DNA from: Arthrobacter sp. MSA 4-2
GTDB taxonomy: Bacteria > Actinomycetota > Actinomycetes > Actinomycetales > Micrococcaceae
Assembly: GCF_016405885.1 (NCBI RefSeq)
Contig: NZ_JAEKGC010000009.1
Coordinates: forward strand, 62,001-126,000
DNA: 64,000 bases
Direction of reading: 5' to 3'
Shown here: positions 38,738-47,840 of the stretch, piece by piece
Layout of the letters: the number at the start of each line of letters is the position of its first letter
Position numbering within the stretch: position 1 is the stretch's first letter
Program-made: the position numbers and the translations under genes
Notes under the pieces: model-generated
What the model saw: only the letters and a program-made list of their open reading frames with translations
Told to the model about the DNA's origin: nothing
Database searches by the model: none

Positions 38738-38952
38738 CCCCCGATCCGGGCCGCCCGTGCGTGCATCGCGCTTTCCAGCGGACGGGCGGTTCGTCAAGGG
38801 TTTCGTCGCTTTCTCCACCCGTTTACTTGGTCATGCCCCAAAGCTAGGTTGGTGCGATCGGCGGCGCCTCCGCCGAACGGACGCCGCAGCGGCCTCCGTC
38901 CCAGCCCGACACGGGGCCCGGGAAGCACCCGGGCCGCGAAGGAGCGAAAGCG

Positions 38953-39228
38953 ATGACTTCAAACGCAGAACAGCCGATGACGGACGACAGCATTCAGGTA
39001 CGCCAGCTCAGCCACTACCAGTTCTCGTGGATTGCCGGAGAAGCCGGGCAGCCCGGCACCTATACCCTCCAGCTTGTCCTCGACCAGGGCGCCTGGGAGG
39101 AGGTCCTCACCCTCGACCCGGACGACGCGGACAACCTTCAGGACCTGCTGTCCACCGCCAAAACGGTCTACTACGACGTGCGCCGCCGCACGCTCATGTT
39201 CGGCACCACCCGCACCGGCGAAAGCTAG
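38953..39228 (+). CDS. Small protein, function unknown
   Basis: 91 residues. Middle VRQLSHYQFSWIAGEAGQPG, TYTLQLVLDQGAWEE and VYYDVRRRTLMFGTTRTG suggest a small beta-rich domain. A GAAGGAG lies upstream of ATG 38953. No named family recalled. It precedes the DUF2630 gene by 98 bp on the same strand. Confidence 0.7.
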   Translation: MTSNAEQPMTDDSIQVRQLSHYQFSWIAGEAGQPGTYTLQLVLDQGAWEEVLTLDPDDADNLQDLLSTAKTVYYDVRRRTLMFGTTRTGES

Positions 39229-39326
39229 GCAGCGGCCCGGCCGTCCACGTCACGCAGCCGCGGATCCCTGTTCAATGCGCCCCTGCCTCAGTACCCTGTG
39301 AACCAGGCCTAAATGAGGAGGAAACC

Positions 39327-39578
39327 ATGTTGGATGACCAGGACATTCTCGGACGCATCAAGTCTCTCGTGGAGGAGGAACACGACCTCCGCAGCGCAGG
39401 GGACGACAGCGCCCGCGGCGGGCAGAACGCCGCCCGGCTGCAGCGGCTTGAGCAGGACCTCGACCAGTGCTGGGATCTGCTCCGGCAGCGCCGCGCTCGA
39501 AGCGAGTTCGGCGACGACCCGGACAAGGCGGCCGCGCGGCCTATTTCCCAAGTTGAGGGATACCTGCCGCGGAAGTAG
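39327..39578 (+). CDS. DUF2630-family protein
   Basis: 83 residues: MLDDQDILGRIKSLVEEEHD, RLEQDLDQCWDLLRQRRA, ending VEGYLPRK, the signature of DUF2630, a small helical actinobacterial protein of unknown function. ATG 39327 follows GAGGAGGAAACC. A terminator is right behind it. The frame stays open upstream, but the ribosome site fixes the start. Confidence 0.92.
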   Translation: MLDDQDILGRIKSLVEEEHDLRSAGDDSARGGQNAARLQRLEQDLDQCWDLLRQRRARSEFGDDPDKAAARPISQVEGYLPRK

Positions 39579-39609
39579 TTGAGGCGCCGGGATCCAGACG
39601 ACGAAGTTC

Positions 39610-39641
39610 GAGGCCCCCACCGCTCCGGCGGCGGGGGCCTC
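39610..39641 (+). terminator. Intrinsic terminator of the DUF2630 gene
   Basis: GAGGCCCCCACCGC and GCGGCGGGGGCCTC pair with one mismatch around a four-base loop, ending in TTGCG. It separates DUF2630 from the SDR remnant. Confidence 0.8.
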
Positions 39642-39671
39642 TTGCGCGTCCACCGGGGTCTTCGAGGGGTG

Positions 39672-40324
39672 ATGTCGACCACGTCACCGGCGGGTCCGCC
39701 GGACTCGGCCTCGAGGCGGTCCGTGTCCTCGCCGAAGCCGGCGCGACCGTTATTGCCGCCGTCCGGGACCCGGCGAAGGCAGCCGAAACCCTCGCCCCGC
39801 TCGCCGGCGTCGAAACGGAACAGCTGGATCTCGCGGACCCCGCATCCATCGACGCCTTCGCCGACCGCTTCCTGGCCACGGACCGCCCCTACGAGAAGTG
39901 GTCCGCCTACGCCCAGTCGGTGAGTGCGAAGTCCCTGTTCGCCGTCGCGCTTGACGCGCGCGGCAGGAACTTCCGGGTCCGCTCCTTCGCCGTCCATCCC
40001 GGCACCATCCCCACCGGGATCGGGCGGCACCTGAGCCTCGAGGACCTCCAGGGCCTGGGCGCAGTCGACGAGCACGGCCAGCCCGTGGACAACCCCACCT
40101 ACAAGAGCGTCCCGCAGGGAGCGGCGACCATGGTGTGGGCTGCTGTCAGCCCGCAGCTCGACGGACTCGGCGGGGTGTACACGGAGGACGCCGACATCGC
40201 CGTCGTGGTTCCCGACGACCACCAAGGCCCCTCCGGCGTGCACGCGTGGGCAGTCGATCCGCAGGCCGCCGACCGGCTGTGGGAGCTCAGCGAGCGCCTG
40301 CTCGGGCGCTCCTTCACCATCTGA
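39672..40324 (+). pseudogene. Decayed SDR oxidoreductase (internal deletion, frameshift)
   Basis: The reading VTGGSAGLGLEAVRVLAEAG (NAD(P)-binding start), then ADPASIDAFADRF, LATDRP joins directly to YEKWSAYAQS, VSAKSLFAVALDARG and FAVHPGTIPTGIG. In intact relatives about 90 residues, including NNAG and the serine, lie between RP and Y(E/D)KW. The catalytic lysine of YxxxK is a valine (GTG codon). The only plausible ATG (39672, MSTT) is one base out of frame with the rest. It lacks a ribosome site. A shorter product from GTG 39920 would hold only the C-terminal half. Confidence 0.85.
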
Positions 40325-40363
40325 TCCGTTCCCGGCCTCCGTGCCGGGAGGGCTTAAGTAAAC

Positions 40364-40400
40364 GGGCCCGGCACCGGCGCTGTGCGCTGGTGCCGGGCCC
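40364..40400 (-). terminator. Hairpin between the SDR remnant and terC
   Basis: GGGCCCGGCACC and GGTGCCGGGCCC form a 12-bp perfect stem 13 bases apart. On the minus strand it lies 16 bp after the terC stop and runs into GTTTACTT, so it likely ends the terC transcript; it may work both ways. Confidence 0.75.
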
Positions 40401-40416
40401 GGTCCTGTCCTGGGGG

Positions 40417-41454
40417 TCAGCTCTCGAGGTCTGAGTTCCGCGCCTTGGCATCGGCGGCGGCGAGGTCCTCGTCAACCTTCTCGCTGCGCCCGCGCGAGCT
40501 GAGCAGGCTCGCGACCACGGCGATCACGATGGTAGCGATGATGACAGCGAGGGAGACGAACGTCGGAATCTCCGGAGCCCACTCGATGTGCTCTCCGCCG
40601 TTGATGAAGGGCAGCTCGTTGACGTGCATGGCGTGCAGCACGAGCTTGACGCCGATGAACGCGAGAATGACCGACAGCGCGTGCTTGAGGTACACCAGCC
40701 GGGTCATCAGCCCACCGAGCAGGAAGTACAGCTGCCGCAGGCCCATCAGGGCGAAGATGTTGGCGGTGAAGACGATGAAGGCGCTCTGGGTGAGGCCGAA
40801 GATCGCAGGAATGGAGTCCACGGCGAAGAGCAGATCGGTCAGGCCGATCGTGACGAAGACGATGAGCATCGGCGTGAACACCTTCTTGCCGTCCACGACG
40901 GTGCGGACCTTGCCGCCGTCGTAGTGATCCGACATCGGCAGCACGGAACGCAGTTTCGCGACGAGCTTGTTGTCCCCTGCGTCCTCCTCGTCCTCGCCCG
41001 TGTCTTTTGCCTGCTTGTACGCGGTGTAGAGCAGGAACGCGCCGAAGATGTAGAACACCCAGCTGAAGTTCTCGATCACGGCGGCACCCAGGGCGATGAA
41101 GATGCCGCGCAGGATCAGCGCGATGATGATACCCACCATCAGCACCTCCTGCTGGTACTTCCGCGGCACCGAGAAGCGGGCCATGATGATGATGAAGACA
41201 AACAGGTTGTCGATGCTCAGGCTGTATTCGGTCACCCAGCCGGCGACGAACTGTCCGCCGTACTCGGGGCCGGTGAAGATGAACATGATCGCCGCGAAGA
41301 CCAGCGCCAGGGACACATAGAAGCCCACCCACAGACCCGCCTCCCGCATCGAGGGAATGTGGGGCCGCTTGACGACGAGCAGCAGGTCGAACAGGAGCAC
41401 AAGTCCGAGAACGACAAAGGTGCCGATCTGGAAAGCGAGGGGCAATTCGGGCAT
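40417..41454 (-). CDS. TerC-family membrane protein (metal exporter type)
   Basis: 345 residues with seven to nine transmembrane helices. Conserved acidic helices: YSLSIDNLFVFIIIMARF and GLTDLLFAVDSIPAIF, the TerC signature. TerC proteins are tied to tellurite resistance and to Mn2+ efflux in several bacteria. A charged loop (GEDEEDAGDNK) separates two halves. ATG 41454 (MPELPLAFQIGTF) follows a GAAAGG ribosome site. A yybP-ykoY riboswitch in the leader makes manganese control very likely. Confidence 0.92.
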   Translation of the reverse strand: MPELPLAFQIGTFVVLGLVLLFDLLLVVKRPHIPSMREAGLWVGFYVSLALVFAAIMFIFTGPEYGGQFVAGWVTEYSLSIDNLFVFIIIMARFSVPRKYQQEVLMVGIIIALILRGIFIALGAAVIENFSWVFYIFGAFLLYTAYKQAKDTGEDEEDAGDNKLVAKLRSVLPMSDHYDGGKVRTVVDGKKVFTPMLIVFVTIGLTDLLFAVDSIPAIFGLTQSAFIVFTANIFALMGLRQLYFLLGGLMTRLVYLKHALSVILAFIGVKLVLHAMHVNELPFINGGEHIEWAPEIPTFVSLAVIIATIVIAVVASLLSSRGRSEKVDEDLAAADAKARNSDLES

Positions 41455-41473
41455 GGAGCGCCTTTCGGGGATC

Positions 41474-41592
41474 GCGACGGAGGTCCGTAAGTCTCTCCGC
41501 CGTGGCACTCTGCCAGCCGACCGCTACGCCCGGCGGGGCGTCACTGCCCTGCGTGTTGACGTTCGTAGCGCTTGGGATACTCCCCTACGTGG
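41474..41592 (-). ncRNA. yybP-ykoY manganese riboswitch, terC leader
   Basis: On the minus strand the leader holds both conserved internal-loop elements of the family: GGGGAGTATCCC (around 41588-41573) and GGCGGAGAGACTTACGGACC (around 41502-41482), separated by about 70 bases that can form the second coaxial arm. The element ends about 20 bases before the terC ribosome site. Known members bind Mn2+ and raise exporter expression; a translation-level or terminator-based switch cannot be told apart here. The edges are approximate. Confidence 0.85.
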
Positions 41593-43408
41593 GGTCAATC
41601 CTACCGGCGGGGTGCTGATATGGGGAATTGCGTCCGCCCGCGGCGACCGCCGCCACATGCTTGATCACCCCGGGGGCGTTCCAGTACCCTCCGTGGCCCT
41701 GGACGGTGCCGGCGGAGTCGGGGTCGGTGAGCTCGATGTTCACCGCGCCGGGCACGGGGCTCCCGACGGGGTCGGTGGCGCGCCAGAAGTTGGCCCACGT
41801 GGTGGAACGCTCAGCCACGCGCCCGAACCACCCGGGGGTGAAGTAGGCCGGGAAGAACGCGGAGTAGAGGGACACCAGCGGCGAGCCGGTGGTGACCAGG
41901 TGCAGCTCCCGGCAGCGCGAAAGAGCCCGGGTCTCCGCGACCAGCCAGGCGCAGATGACGCTTCCCTGGCTGTACCCGACGAGCGCCACCCGAGTGGGTC
42001 CGAGCCGGGCCGCCTCCTGCTCGATGCCGGCGATGACCGCCTCCCGGTAGGAGGCACCGGCCAGCGGGTGGTCGCGGACCGGCCAGAAGCCGGCGGCGTC
42101 GGCTGCCCTTCCGAGCACCTCCTGTACCGTCCGGAGCTGCCCGAGCAGGAGGGTGAGGACGGCGGCCGCGCCGGCGAGCTGGAGCAGCAGCACGGCGAGG
42201 GCGAGCCACGGCCCGCCCAGCCGGCCCTCCCCGAGGATCATCGCGGCACCCATGCCCGCCGCACCCAGTGCCGTGCCGGAGGGCAGGACGCGCGGAAGGA
42301 GTGCGGGGGCCGCAGCGACGACGCGGTGCCACCACCGCAGGCGTGGCTCCCGGGCACCGAAGAGCGGGCGCAGCCCGAGCCGACGGTCCAGCAGCAGCAC
42401 CACGGCGGCGGTGAGCACGGGCCCGGCCAGGGCGATCAAGGCGAGCAGCGGGAACAGGTCGAGTCGGCTGTCGCCGGCATCCAGCGGATCGTCCCAGGCC
42501 AGCAGCACGCGTGCGGTGCGCGCGTCGTACTCCTCGCCGCCGAACAGCCGCACTACATAGCCGAGGAGGCCGTCCAAGAGCATCCGGACCAGGGCGTTGA
42601 CCGAGTGCATGAGGAACAGAGCGAGCAGCAGCAGGCCGGCCGCGGCGCCCTCCGGTGCCGGCAAGCGGCCGGTCGCTCCCACCCCGGCGGGCCGGCGCAG
42701 CGAGCTGACGATGGTGGGCAGCATTAGGACGCCGAGGCTCAGGGCGATCCACAGCGCCAAGGCGTCGAGGCGCGGGACGGCATCGGGGCCGGGAGTCGAG
42801 GGCCAGGATGGGGAGACGGTCTCCGCCGGGAGCGTCAGCGCCAGCAGCGCTCCGCCCGCGAGGAGGGCGCCGGCGTGGAGAAGGACCGCGGCGTGGCTGC
42901 GCCGGGGAACCTCCCGCTGCACCCGGATGACCCGGAGCCAGCGGTACGCGATGAAGGCGGCCAGGGCTGTTGCCGCGGCGGCGGGGATTCCCCGGGCAGG
43001 ACCCTCGGCGGAGCCCGGCAGGCCGAGGGGACCGGCCAGGTGTTCGAGGACCGTCTCGCCGAGGACTACCAGCCAGGCCAGCTGGCTGAGGGTGAGCAGC
43101 ACCGAGCCCGCCTGCAGCAGCACCGCCGACGGCGCGGCGGTGGCGTGGCCGGGGCGTTCGAGCATGCGGCCGGCAACGTTGGCCAGCGTGAACGGGAAGG
43201 CCAGGTACCACAGGAAGCCGGTTCTCCTGCGGTTCGACCGCGACCAGTTGATCAGGCTCAGGCGGTGGCGCGGAAGCAGCGGAGGGTCGACGGCCTCGGC
43301 CCAGGGGTTGAGCCGGGTCACCCGGGCACTGGTGATGCTGCTCAGGTACTCCTGCTCCCCCACTCCGTGCACGCGGATCTCCGCGAAGCCGTCCCCCCGC
43401 TGCGGCAT
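41585..43408 (-). CDS. Large membrane protein with split alpha/beta-hydrolase signature
   Basis: 607 residues, ATG 43408. At the N-terminus IRVHGVGEQEYL (H14-G15-V16-G17) looks like the oxyanion strand-loop of a lipase fold. Then eight to ten transmembrane helices fill about residues 60-430. The C-terminal 130 residues hold the nucleophile elbow VALVGYSQGSVICAW (S480), ATDPVGSPV (candidate D546) and QGHGGYWN (candidate H572). The pieces would have to fold together across the membrane domain. No such enzyme is known to me; a membrane-bound esterase/lipase is the best guess. It lies four bases after uvrB on the same strand. Confidence 0.75.
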   Translation of the reverse strand: MPQRGDGFAEIRVHGVGEQEYLSSITSARVTRLNPWAEAVDPPLLPRHRLSLINWSRSNRRRTGFLWYLAFPFTLANVAGRMLERPGHATAAPSAVLLQAGSVLLTLSQLAWLVVLGETVLEHLAGPLGLPGSAEGPARGIPAAAATALAAFIAYRWLRVIRVQREVPRRSHAAVLLHAGALLAGGALLALTLPAETVSPSWPSTPGPDAVPRLDALALWIALSLGVLMLPTIVSSLRRPAGVGATGRLPAPEGAAAGLLLLALFLMHSVNALVRMLLDGLLGYVVRLFGGEEYDARTARVLLAWDDPLDAGDSRLDLFPLLALIALAGPVLTAAVVLLLDRRLGLRPLFGAREPRLRWWHRVVAAAPALLPRVLPSGTALGAAGMGAAMILGEGRLGGPWLALAVLLLQLAGAAAVLTLLLGQLRTVQEVLGRAADAAGFWPVRDHPLAGASYREAVIAGIEQEAARLGPTRVALVGYSQGSVICAWLVAETRALSRCRELHLVTTGSPLVSLYSAFFPAYFTPGWFGRVAERSTTWANFWRATDPVGSPVPGAVNIELTDPDSAGTVQGHGGYWNAPGVIKHVAAVAAGGRNSPYQHPAGRIDPT

Positions 43409-43412
43409 GGTG

Positions 43413-45491
43413 CTAGGCGTGCCCGGCCGTCTGCATCTGCCGGAGTTCCTTCTTCAGGTCCCCCACCTCATCGCGGAGCCGGGCCGCAAGTTCGAACTGC
43501 AGTTCCGCGGCCGCGGTGTGCATCTGGTCGGTGAGCTGCTGGATGAGGTCCGTGAGGTCCTCGGCCGGTACGGCGGCCAGCCCCTCACGGTGCACGCCCC
43601 GGCCGGGCTTCTTCTTCCGCCCCTTCGCGGCGGCCTCCAGGAGCTCCCGGGTGTCGGCGTCCTCGCGGTTGATGGTGTCGGTGATGTCGGCGATGCGCTT
43701 GCGCAGCGGCGTCGGGTCGATCCCGTGCTCGAGGTTGTGAGCCACCTGGATGGCTCTGCGCCGGTTGGTTTCGTCGATGGCCCGTTCCATCGAATCGGTG
43801 ATCCGGTCGGCGTACATGTGCACCTGGCCGGACACGTTGCGGGCCGCTCGCCCGATCGTCTGGATAAGGGAGGTGGAGCTTCGCAGGAATCCCTCCTTGT
43901 CGGCGTCGAGGATGCTGACGAGGGACACCTCCGGAAGGTCAAGGCCCTCGCGCAGCAGGTTGATACCCACCAGCACGTCGAAGGTCCCCAGCCGGAGCTC
44001 ACGCAGCAGCTCGACCCGGCGCAGGGTGTCGACGTCGGAGTGAAGGTACTCCACCTTTACCCCGTGCTCCAGGAGGTAACCCGTAAGGTCCTCCGACATC
44101 CGCTTCGTCAGGGTCGTCACCAGCACGCGCTCGTCGCGCTCCACACGGGTCCGAATCTCGTGAAGCAGGTCGTCGATCTGCCCCTTGCTCGGCTTCACCA
44201 CGATCTCCGGGTCCACCAGCCCGGTGGGCCTGATGATCTGCTGGACGAACCCGTCGGACTTCCCGAGCTCGTACTTGCCCGGCGTCGCCGAGAGGTAGAC
44301 CGTCTGGCCGATGCGCTCGAGGAACTCGTCCCACTTCAGCGGCCGGTTGTCCATGGCGGACGGAAGGCGGAACCCGTGGTCGACGAGGGTGCGCTTGCGC
44401 GACATGTCCCCCTCGTACATCGCCCCGATCTGCGGAATGGTGACGTGCGATTCGTCGACGACGAGGAGGAAGTCGTCGGGGAAGTAGTCGAGCAGGCAGT
44501 GCGGGGCGCTGCCCTGCCCCCGGCCGTCGATGTGCCGTGAATAGTTCTCGATGCCGTTGCAGAACCCCATCTGCTGCATCATCTCGAGGTCGTAGGTGAC
44601 CCGCATCCGCAGCCGCTGCGCCTCGACCAGCTTGTTCTGTGACTCGAGCTCGGCAAGGCGCACCTGCAGCTCATCCTCGATGGCCTTGATCGCACGGTTC
44701 ATGCGTTCCGGCCCGGCGACATAGTGCGAGGCGGGGAAGACATACATCTCGTCCTCCTCGCGGATGACGTCACCGGTGAGCGGGTTGAGGGTGTAGATGT
44801 TCTCCACCTCGTCACCGAAGAACTCGATCCGCAGGGCGTGCTCCTCGTACATGGGGATGATCTCCACGGTGTCCCCGCGCACCCGGAAGGTGCCGCGGTG
44901 GAAGTCCATGTCGTTGCGCGTGTACTGCATGCCCACGAACTGGCGCAGCAGGGCGTCCCGGTTCATCTCCTGGCCCTTGCGGAGGGTCACCATCTTATCG
45001 ATGTACTCCTCGGGGGTACCCAGGCCGTAGATGCAGGAGACCGTGGCGACAACGATGACGTCCCGGCGCGTGAGCAGGGCGTTGGTGGCCGAGTGCCGGA
45101 GCCGTTCCACCTCCTCGTTGATCGAGGAGTCCTTCTCGATGAAGGTGTCCGTCTGCGGAACGTAGGCCTCGGGCTGGTAGTAGTCGTAGTAAGACACGAA
45201 GTACTCGACGGCGTTGTTGGGCAGCAGTTCGCGGAACTCGTTGGCCAGCTGAGCCGCAAGGGTTTTGTTCTGGACCATTACGAGGGTCGGCCGCTGGACC
45301 TGCTCGATCAGCCACGCCGTCGTCGCGCTCTTTCCTGTACCGGTGGCTCCAAGGAGGACAACGTCCTTCTCCCCTGCCTTGATCCGGGTGCTCAGTTCCG
45401 CGATGGCCGCCGGCTGGTCGCCTGCCGGCTGGTATTCGCTGATGACCTCGAAGGGAGCTACGACCCGCTTAATATCCTGGGCAAGACTCAT
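43413..45491 (-). CDS. uvrB: UvrABC system protein B
   Basis: 692-residue DNA-damage-binding helicase-like subunit that receives the lesion from UvrA and presents it to UvrC. Motif [14 protein letters not shown]; beta-hairpin region [16 protein letters not shown]-equivalent [10 protein letters not shown]; motif [17 protein letters not shown] and [13 protein letters not shown]-terminal UVR domain [23 protein letters not shown] 45491. It is 91 bp behind coaE. No LexA box was noticed in that gap. Confidence 0.97.
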   Translation of the reverse strand: MSLAQDIKRVVAPFEVISEYQPAGDQPAAIAELSTRIKAGEKDVVLLGATGTGKSATTAWLIEQVQRPTLVMVQNKTLAAQLANEFRELLPNNAVEYFVSYYDYYQPEAYVPQTDTFIEKDSSINEEVERLRHSATNALLTRRDVIVVATVSCIYGLGTPEEYIDKMVTLRKGQEMNRDALLRQFVGMQYTRNDMDFHRGTFRVRGDTVEIIPMYEEHALRIEFFGDEVENIYTLNPLTGDVIREEDEMYVFPASHYVAGPERMNRAIKAIEDELQVRLAELESQNKLVEAQRLRMRVTYDLEMMQQMGFCNGIENYSRHIDGRGQGSAPHCLLDYFPDDFLLVVDESHVTIPQIGAMYEGDMSRKRTLVDHGFRLPSAMDNRPLKWDEFLERIGQTVYLSATPGKYELGKSDGFVQQIIRPTGLVDPEIVVKPSKGQIDDLLHEIRTRVERDERVLVTTLTKRMSEDLTGYLLEHGVKVEYLHSDVDTLRRVELLRELRLGTFDVLVGINLLREGLDLPEVSLVSILDADKEGFLRSSTSLIQTIGRAARNVSGQVHMYADRITDSMERAIDETNRRRAIQVAHNLEHGIDPTPLRKRIADITDTINREDADTRELLEAAAKGRKKKPGRGVHREGLAAVPAEDLTDLIQQLTDQMHTAAAELQFELAARLRDEVGDLKKELRQMQTAGHA

Positions 45492-45582
45492 ATCTAGTAC
45501 GTTAGCGCGTTATGCGGACAATCAGCTTCCGCTTTGCTGGAGGCGGAACCGCAGGAACGCTCCGGCACCGCACCGGCCGCCC

Positions 45583-46584
45583 CTACCGCGGGCCGGGGAC
45601 GCCGTCGGGAGCCGCCGCGGAGCCGGCCAGCTCGAGGTGGATGTCCGCGGCCCGTCCCGGATCGGCGCAGGAGTGGAACCCCAGCCGGCCGCGGGCAGCG
45701 GGTTGCCCGGCGCCCGGCCGTCCGGGCGCCGGCGGGAACCCCGCCGCGGTGAGCAGCGGCCGCAGTGCCGCAGCGTCGGCCGGAGTGGCCACCGCCAGCC
45801 GAAACTCCAGCACATCCGGGGCCCGGCGCCCGGGCACCGCGGTGGGACCGAAGTGTTCGACGTGCAGCACCCGCGGGTCGACGCGCCGGAGCCGGGCGCT
45901 CAGCCGTTCGGCCTGCGCCGGCCACGTCGGATCGGGTTCCACGGGGTCGAGGGAGCCCCGGAGTGCAGGGACTCCGGCGAGGAGGTTGGCGTTGAAGGGC
46001 AGGATCCGGGTCTGCCAGAGGGCCTCGAGGTGCGCGAGGGTGTCGGCCTCGCTGCCGGCGTTGTCGATGACGACGTCGGCCGCGGAGTTCCGCTCGTCCG
46101 GGCCGAGCTGGGCCCGCAGGCGGCTGAGCGCCGCCTCCGGAGTCATTCCGCGCAGCCGCACCATCCTGTCGATGCGCTGGTCCTCGGGGGCGTCGATCAC
46201 CACGACGAGGTGGAAGCGGGCCACCTGGCCCGTCTCGACGAGCAGGGGCAGATCCTCGACAACGACGGCGTCCGCGGGCGCCTGAGCGGTGCGGGCCTCG
46301 GCGAGCGCCCGGATGCGGGGGTGGAGGATGGCGTTGAGGCGTTCCCGCGCCCGGGGGTCGCCGAAGATGATGTCCCCGAGGGCCCTGCGGTCGAGGGAGC
46401 CGTCGGCGGAGGCCAGCTGCCCTCCGAAGGCGTCGAGCACCTCGGCGAGCCCCTCAGTGCCCGGCTCCACCACCTCGCGGGCGAGGGCGTCCGCGTCGAT
46501 GACGACGGCACCCAGCGCCCTCAGCCGCCCGGCGGCAAGGGACTTGCCGGCGGCGATCCCTCCGGTCAAACCAACTCTCAGCAT
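45583..46584 (-). CDS. coaE: Dephospho-CoA kinase with truncated GrpB-like tail
   Basis: 333 residues. The first 200 are a complete kinase for the last step of CoA synthesis: P-loop LTGGIAAGKS (6-15), DADALAREVVEPGTEG, DLPLLVETG, and the lid RMVRLRGMTPEAAL. From about 205 a GrpB/UPF0157-type domain follows (EHFGPTAVPG, then SCADPGRAADIHLELAGS), a fusion usual in actinobacteria. It stops about 55-60 residues short of the normal end, losing the LFRDWLR-type helices, and the HVGSTAVPG motif has changed to HFGPTAVPG. The kinase should work; the appendage looks decayed. ATG 46584, with an upstream frame of weak start choices. Confidence 0.92.
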   Translation of the reverse strand: MLRVGLTGGIAAGKSLAAGRLRALGAVVIDADALAREVVEPGTEGLAEVLDAFGGQLASADGSLDRRALGDIIFGDPRARERLNAILHPRIRALAEARTAQAPADAVVVEDLPLLVETGQVARFHLVVVIDAPEDQRIDRMVRLRGMTPEAALSRLRAQLGPDERNSAADVVIDNAGSEADTLAHLEALWQTRILPFNANLLAGVPALRGSLDPVEPDPTWPAQAERLSARLRRVDPRVLHVEHFGPTAVPGRRAPDVLEFRLAVATPADAAALRPLLTAAGFPPAPGRPGAGQPAARGRLGFHSCADPGRAADIHLELAGSAAAPDGVPGPR

Positions 46585-46694
46585 CCGCCAAGGGTAGCGC
46601 GGAGCGACGCCCCGCCTGTCAATCCCAATCCCGGCACCTCGCCTGCCGCCCGGCCCATTACGCTAAGTCGGCTTACTACATTCCAAGGGGAGCC

Positions 46695-47840
46695 ATGACA
46701 CCAGTACTTTCGGACCTCGAGGAGATGGCCTCCTCGGTCTTCGGATGGGAGGATCTCCGCTCCGGGCAGCGGCAGGCGATGCAGGCCCTGGCATGGGGGC
46801 ACGACTTCCGGCCCGAATACCTGCAGCTGGGCACCCTGGCGGACTCGCTGTCCTGCCCCGTCCTGGCCCTCACGGCAACCGCGGCCGCACCCGAGCAGGA
46901 GGAGATCACCCGCCAGCTGCACCTCGGGGACCCGGTGGTCCTCGTAGAGGGTTCCGACCGCCCCAACCTGCGCCTCGAGGTGGTGCCCCATGTGCAGGAG
47001 GCCGACAAGCACCGGGCGGTGGTGGAGCAGGTGGAGGCGCTGGAGAAGCCCGGGCTGGTCTATGTCGCCACCCGGAAGGCCGCCGACATGCTCGCGGAGG
47101 AGCTGTCCGCACTAGGGATGAACGCTGCTTCCTATCACTCCGGCCGGCGCAGCAGCGACCGGGAGGAGATCCATGAGGGTTTCCTGAACGGCCGGCTCGA
47201 CGTGGTGGTGGCGACGACAGCCTTCGGCATGGGCATCGACAAGCCCGATGTCCGGTTCGTGGTGCACGGGGCCGTTGCAGACTCCCTCGACAGCTACTAC
47301 CAGGAGATCGGGCGCGGCGGACGCGACGGCGGGCCTGCGGCCGCGACCCTTCACTACCGGCCCGAGGACCTCTCGCTGCGGCGGTTCTTCGCCGCCAAGG
47401 CCGCGGACCGGGAGGGGCTTGGGCAGCTCTTTGCCGTGCTTCGGGCGCAGGGGGCCCCACTGCCCTGAAGGAGATGCGCGCCCTGACCGGCCTGAGCCAG
47501 CGCAGGGCGGCCGGCATGATGAACCTTCTCGAGGCCGCCGGCGCCGTCCGAGCCGGGGCGGGCGGGTACAGCGCAGGGAATCTTCTTCCGGCGGAGGCCG
47601 CGGAGCGAGCGGTGGAGCAGGCGCAGATCCGCGAGACCATCGACACCACGAGGGTGGAGATGCTCCGCCGGTACGCGGAGTCGCGGGGCTGCCGGCGGCA
47701 GTTCCTGCTCGCCTACTTCGGTGAGGAGTTCGACGGGCCCTGCGGTCACTGCGACAACTGCGCCGACGAATCCTCCCGGGAGGGCCAGCAGCCCGCAGTG
47801 GACATTCCCTACGTGGTCCAGTCGAAGGTGGAGCACACTC
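46695..47840 (+). pseudogene. RecQ-family DNA helicase, disrupted
   Basis: Matches RecQ in pieces. The N-terminal GWEDLRSGQRQAMQALA runs straight into WGHDFRPEYLQLGTLAD: about 100 residues with Walker A and DEAH are gone, as if two GHD-like sites had recombined. The helicase C half follows (LVYVATRKAADMLAEEL, FGMGIDKPDVRFV, YYQEIGRGGRDG). At about 47463 a missing C in a CCC run gives a stop (TGA 47466), and the frame resumes in another phase as EMRALTGLSQRRAAGMMNLL and the zinc site FDGPCGHCDNCADES. After about 47840 homology ends. No active helicase can be made. Confidence 0.85.

Noticed and set aside
43376..43420. Fusion of the membrane hydrolase with uvrB
   Set aside because: uvrB ends with a normal UVR domain and stop at 43413; the hydrolase has its own ATG at 43408.
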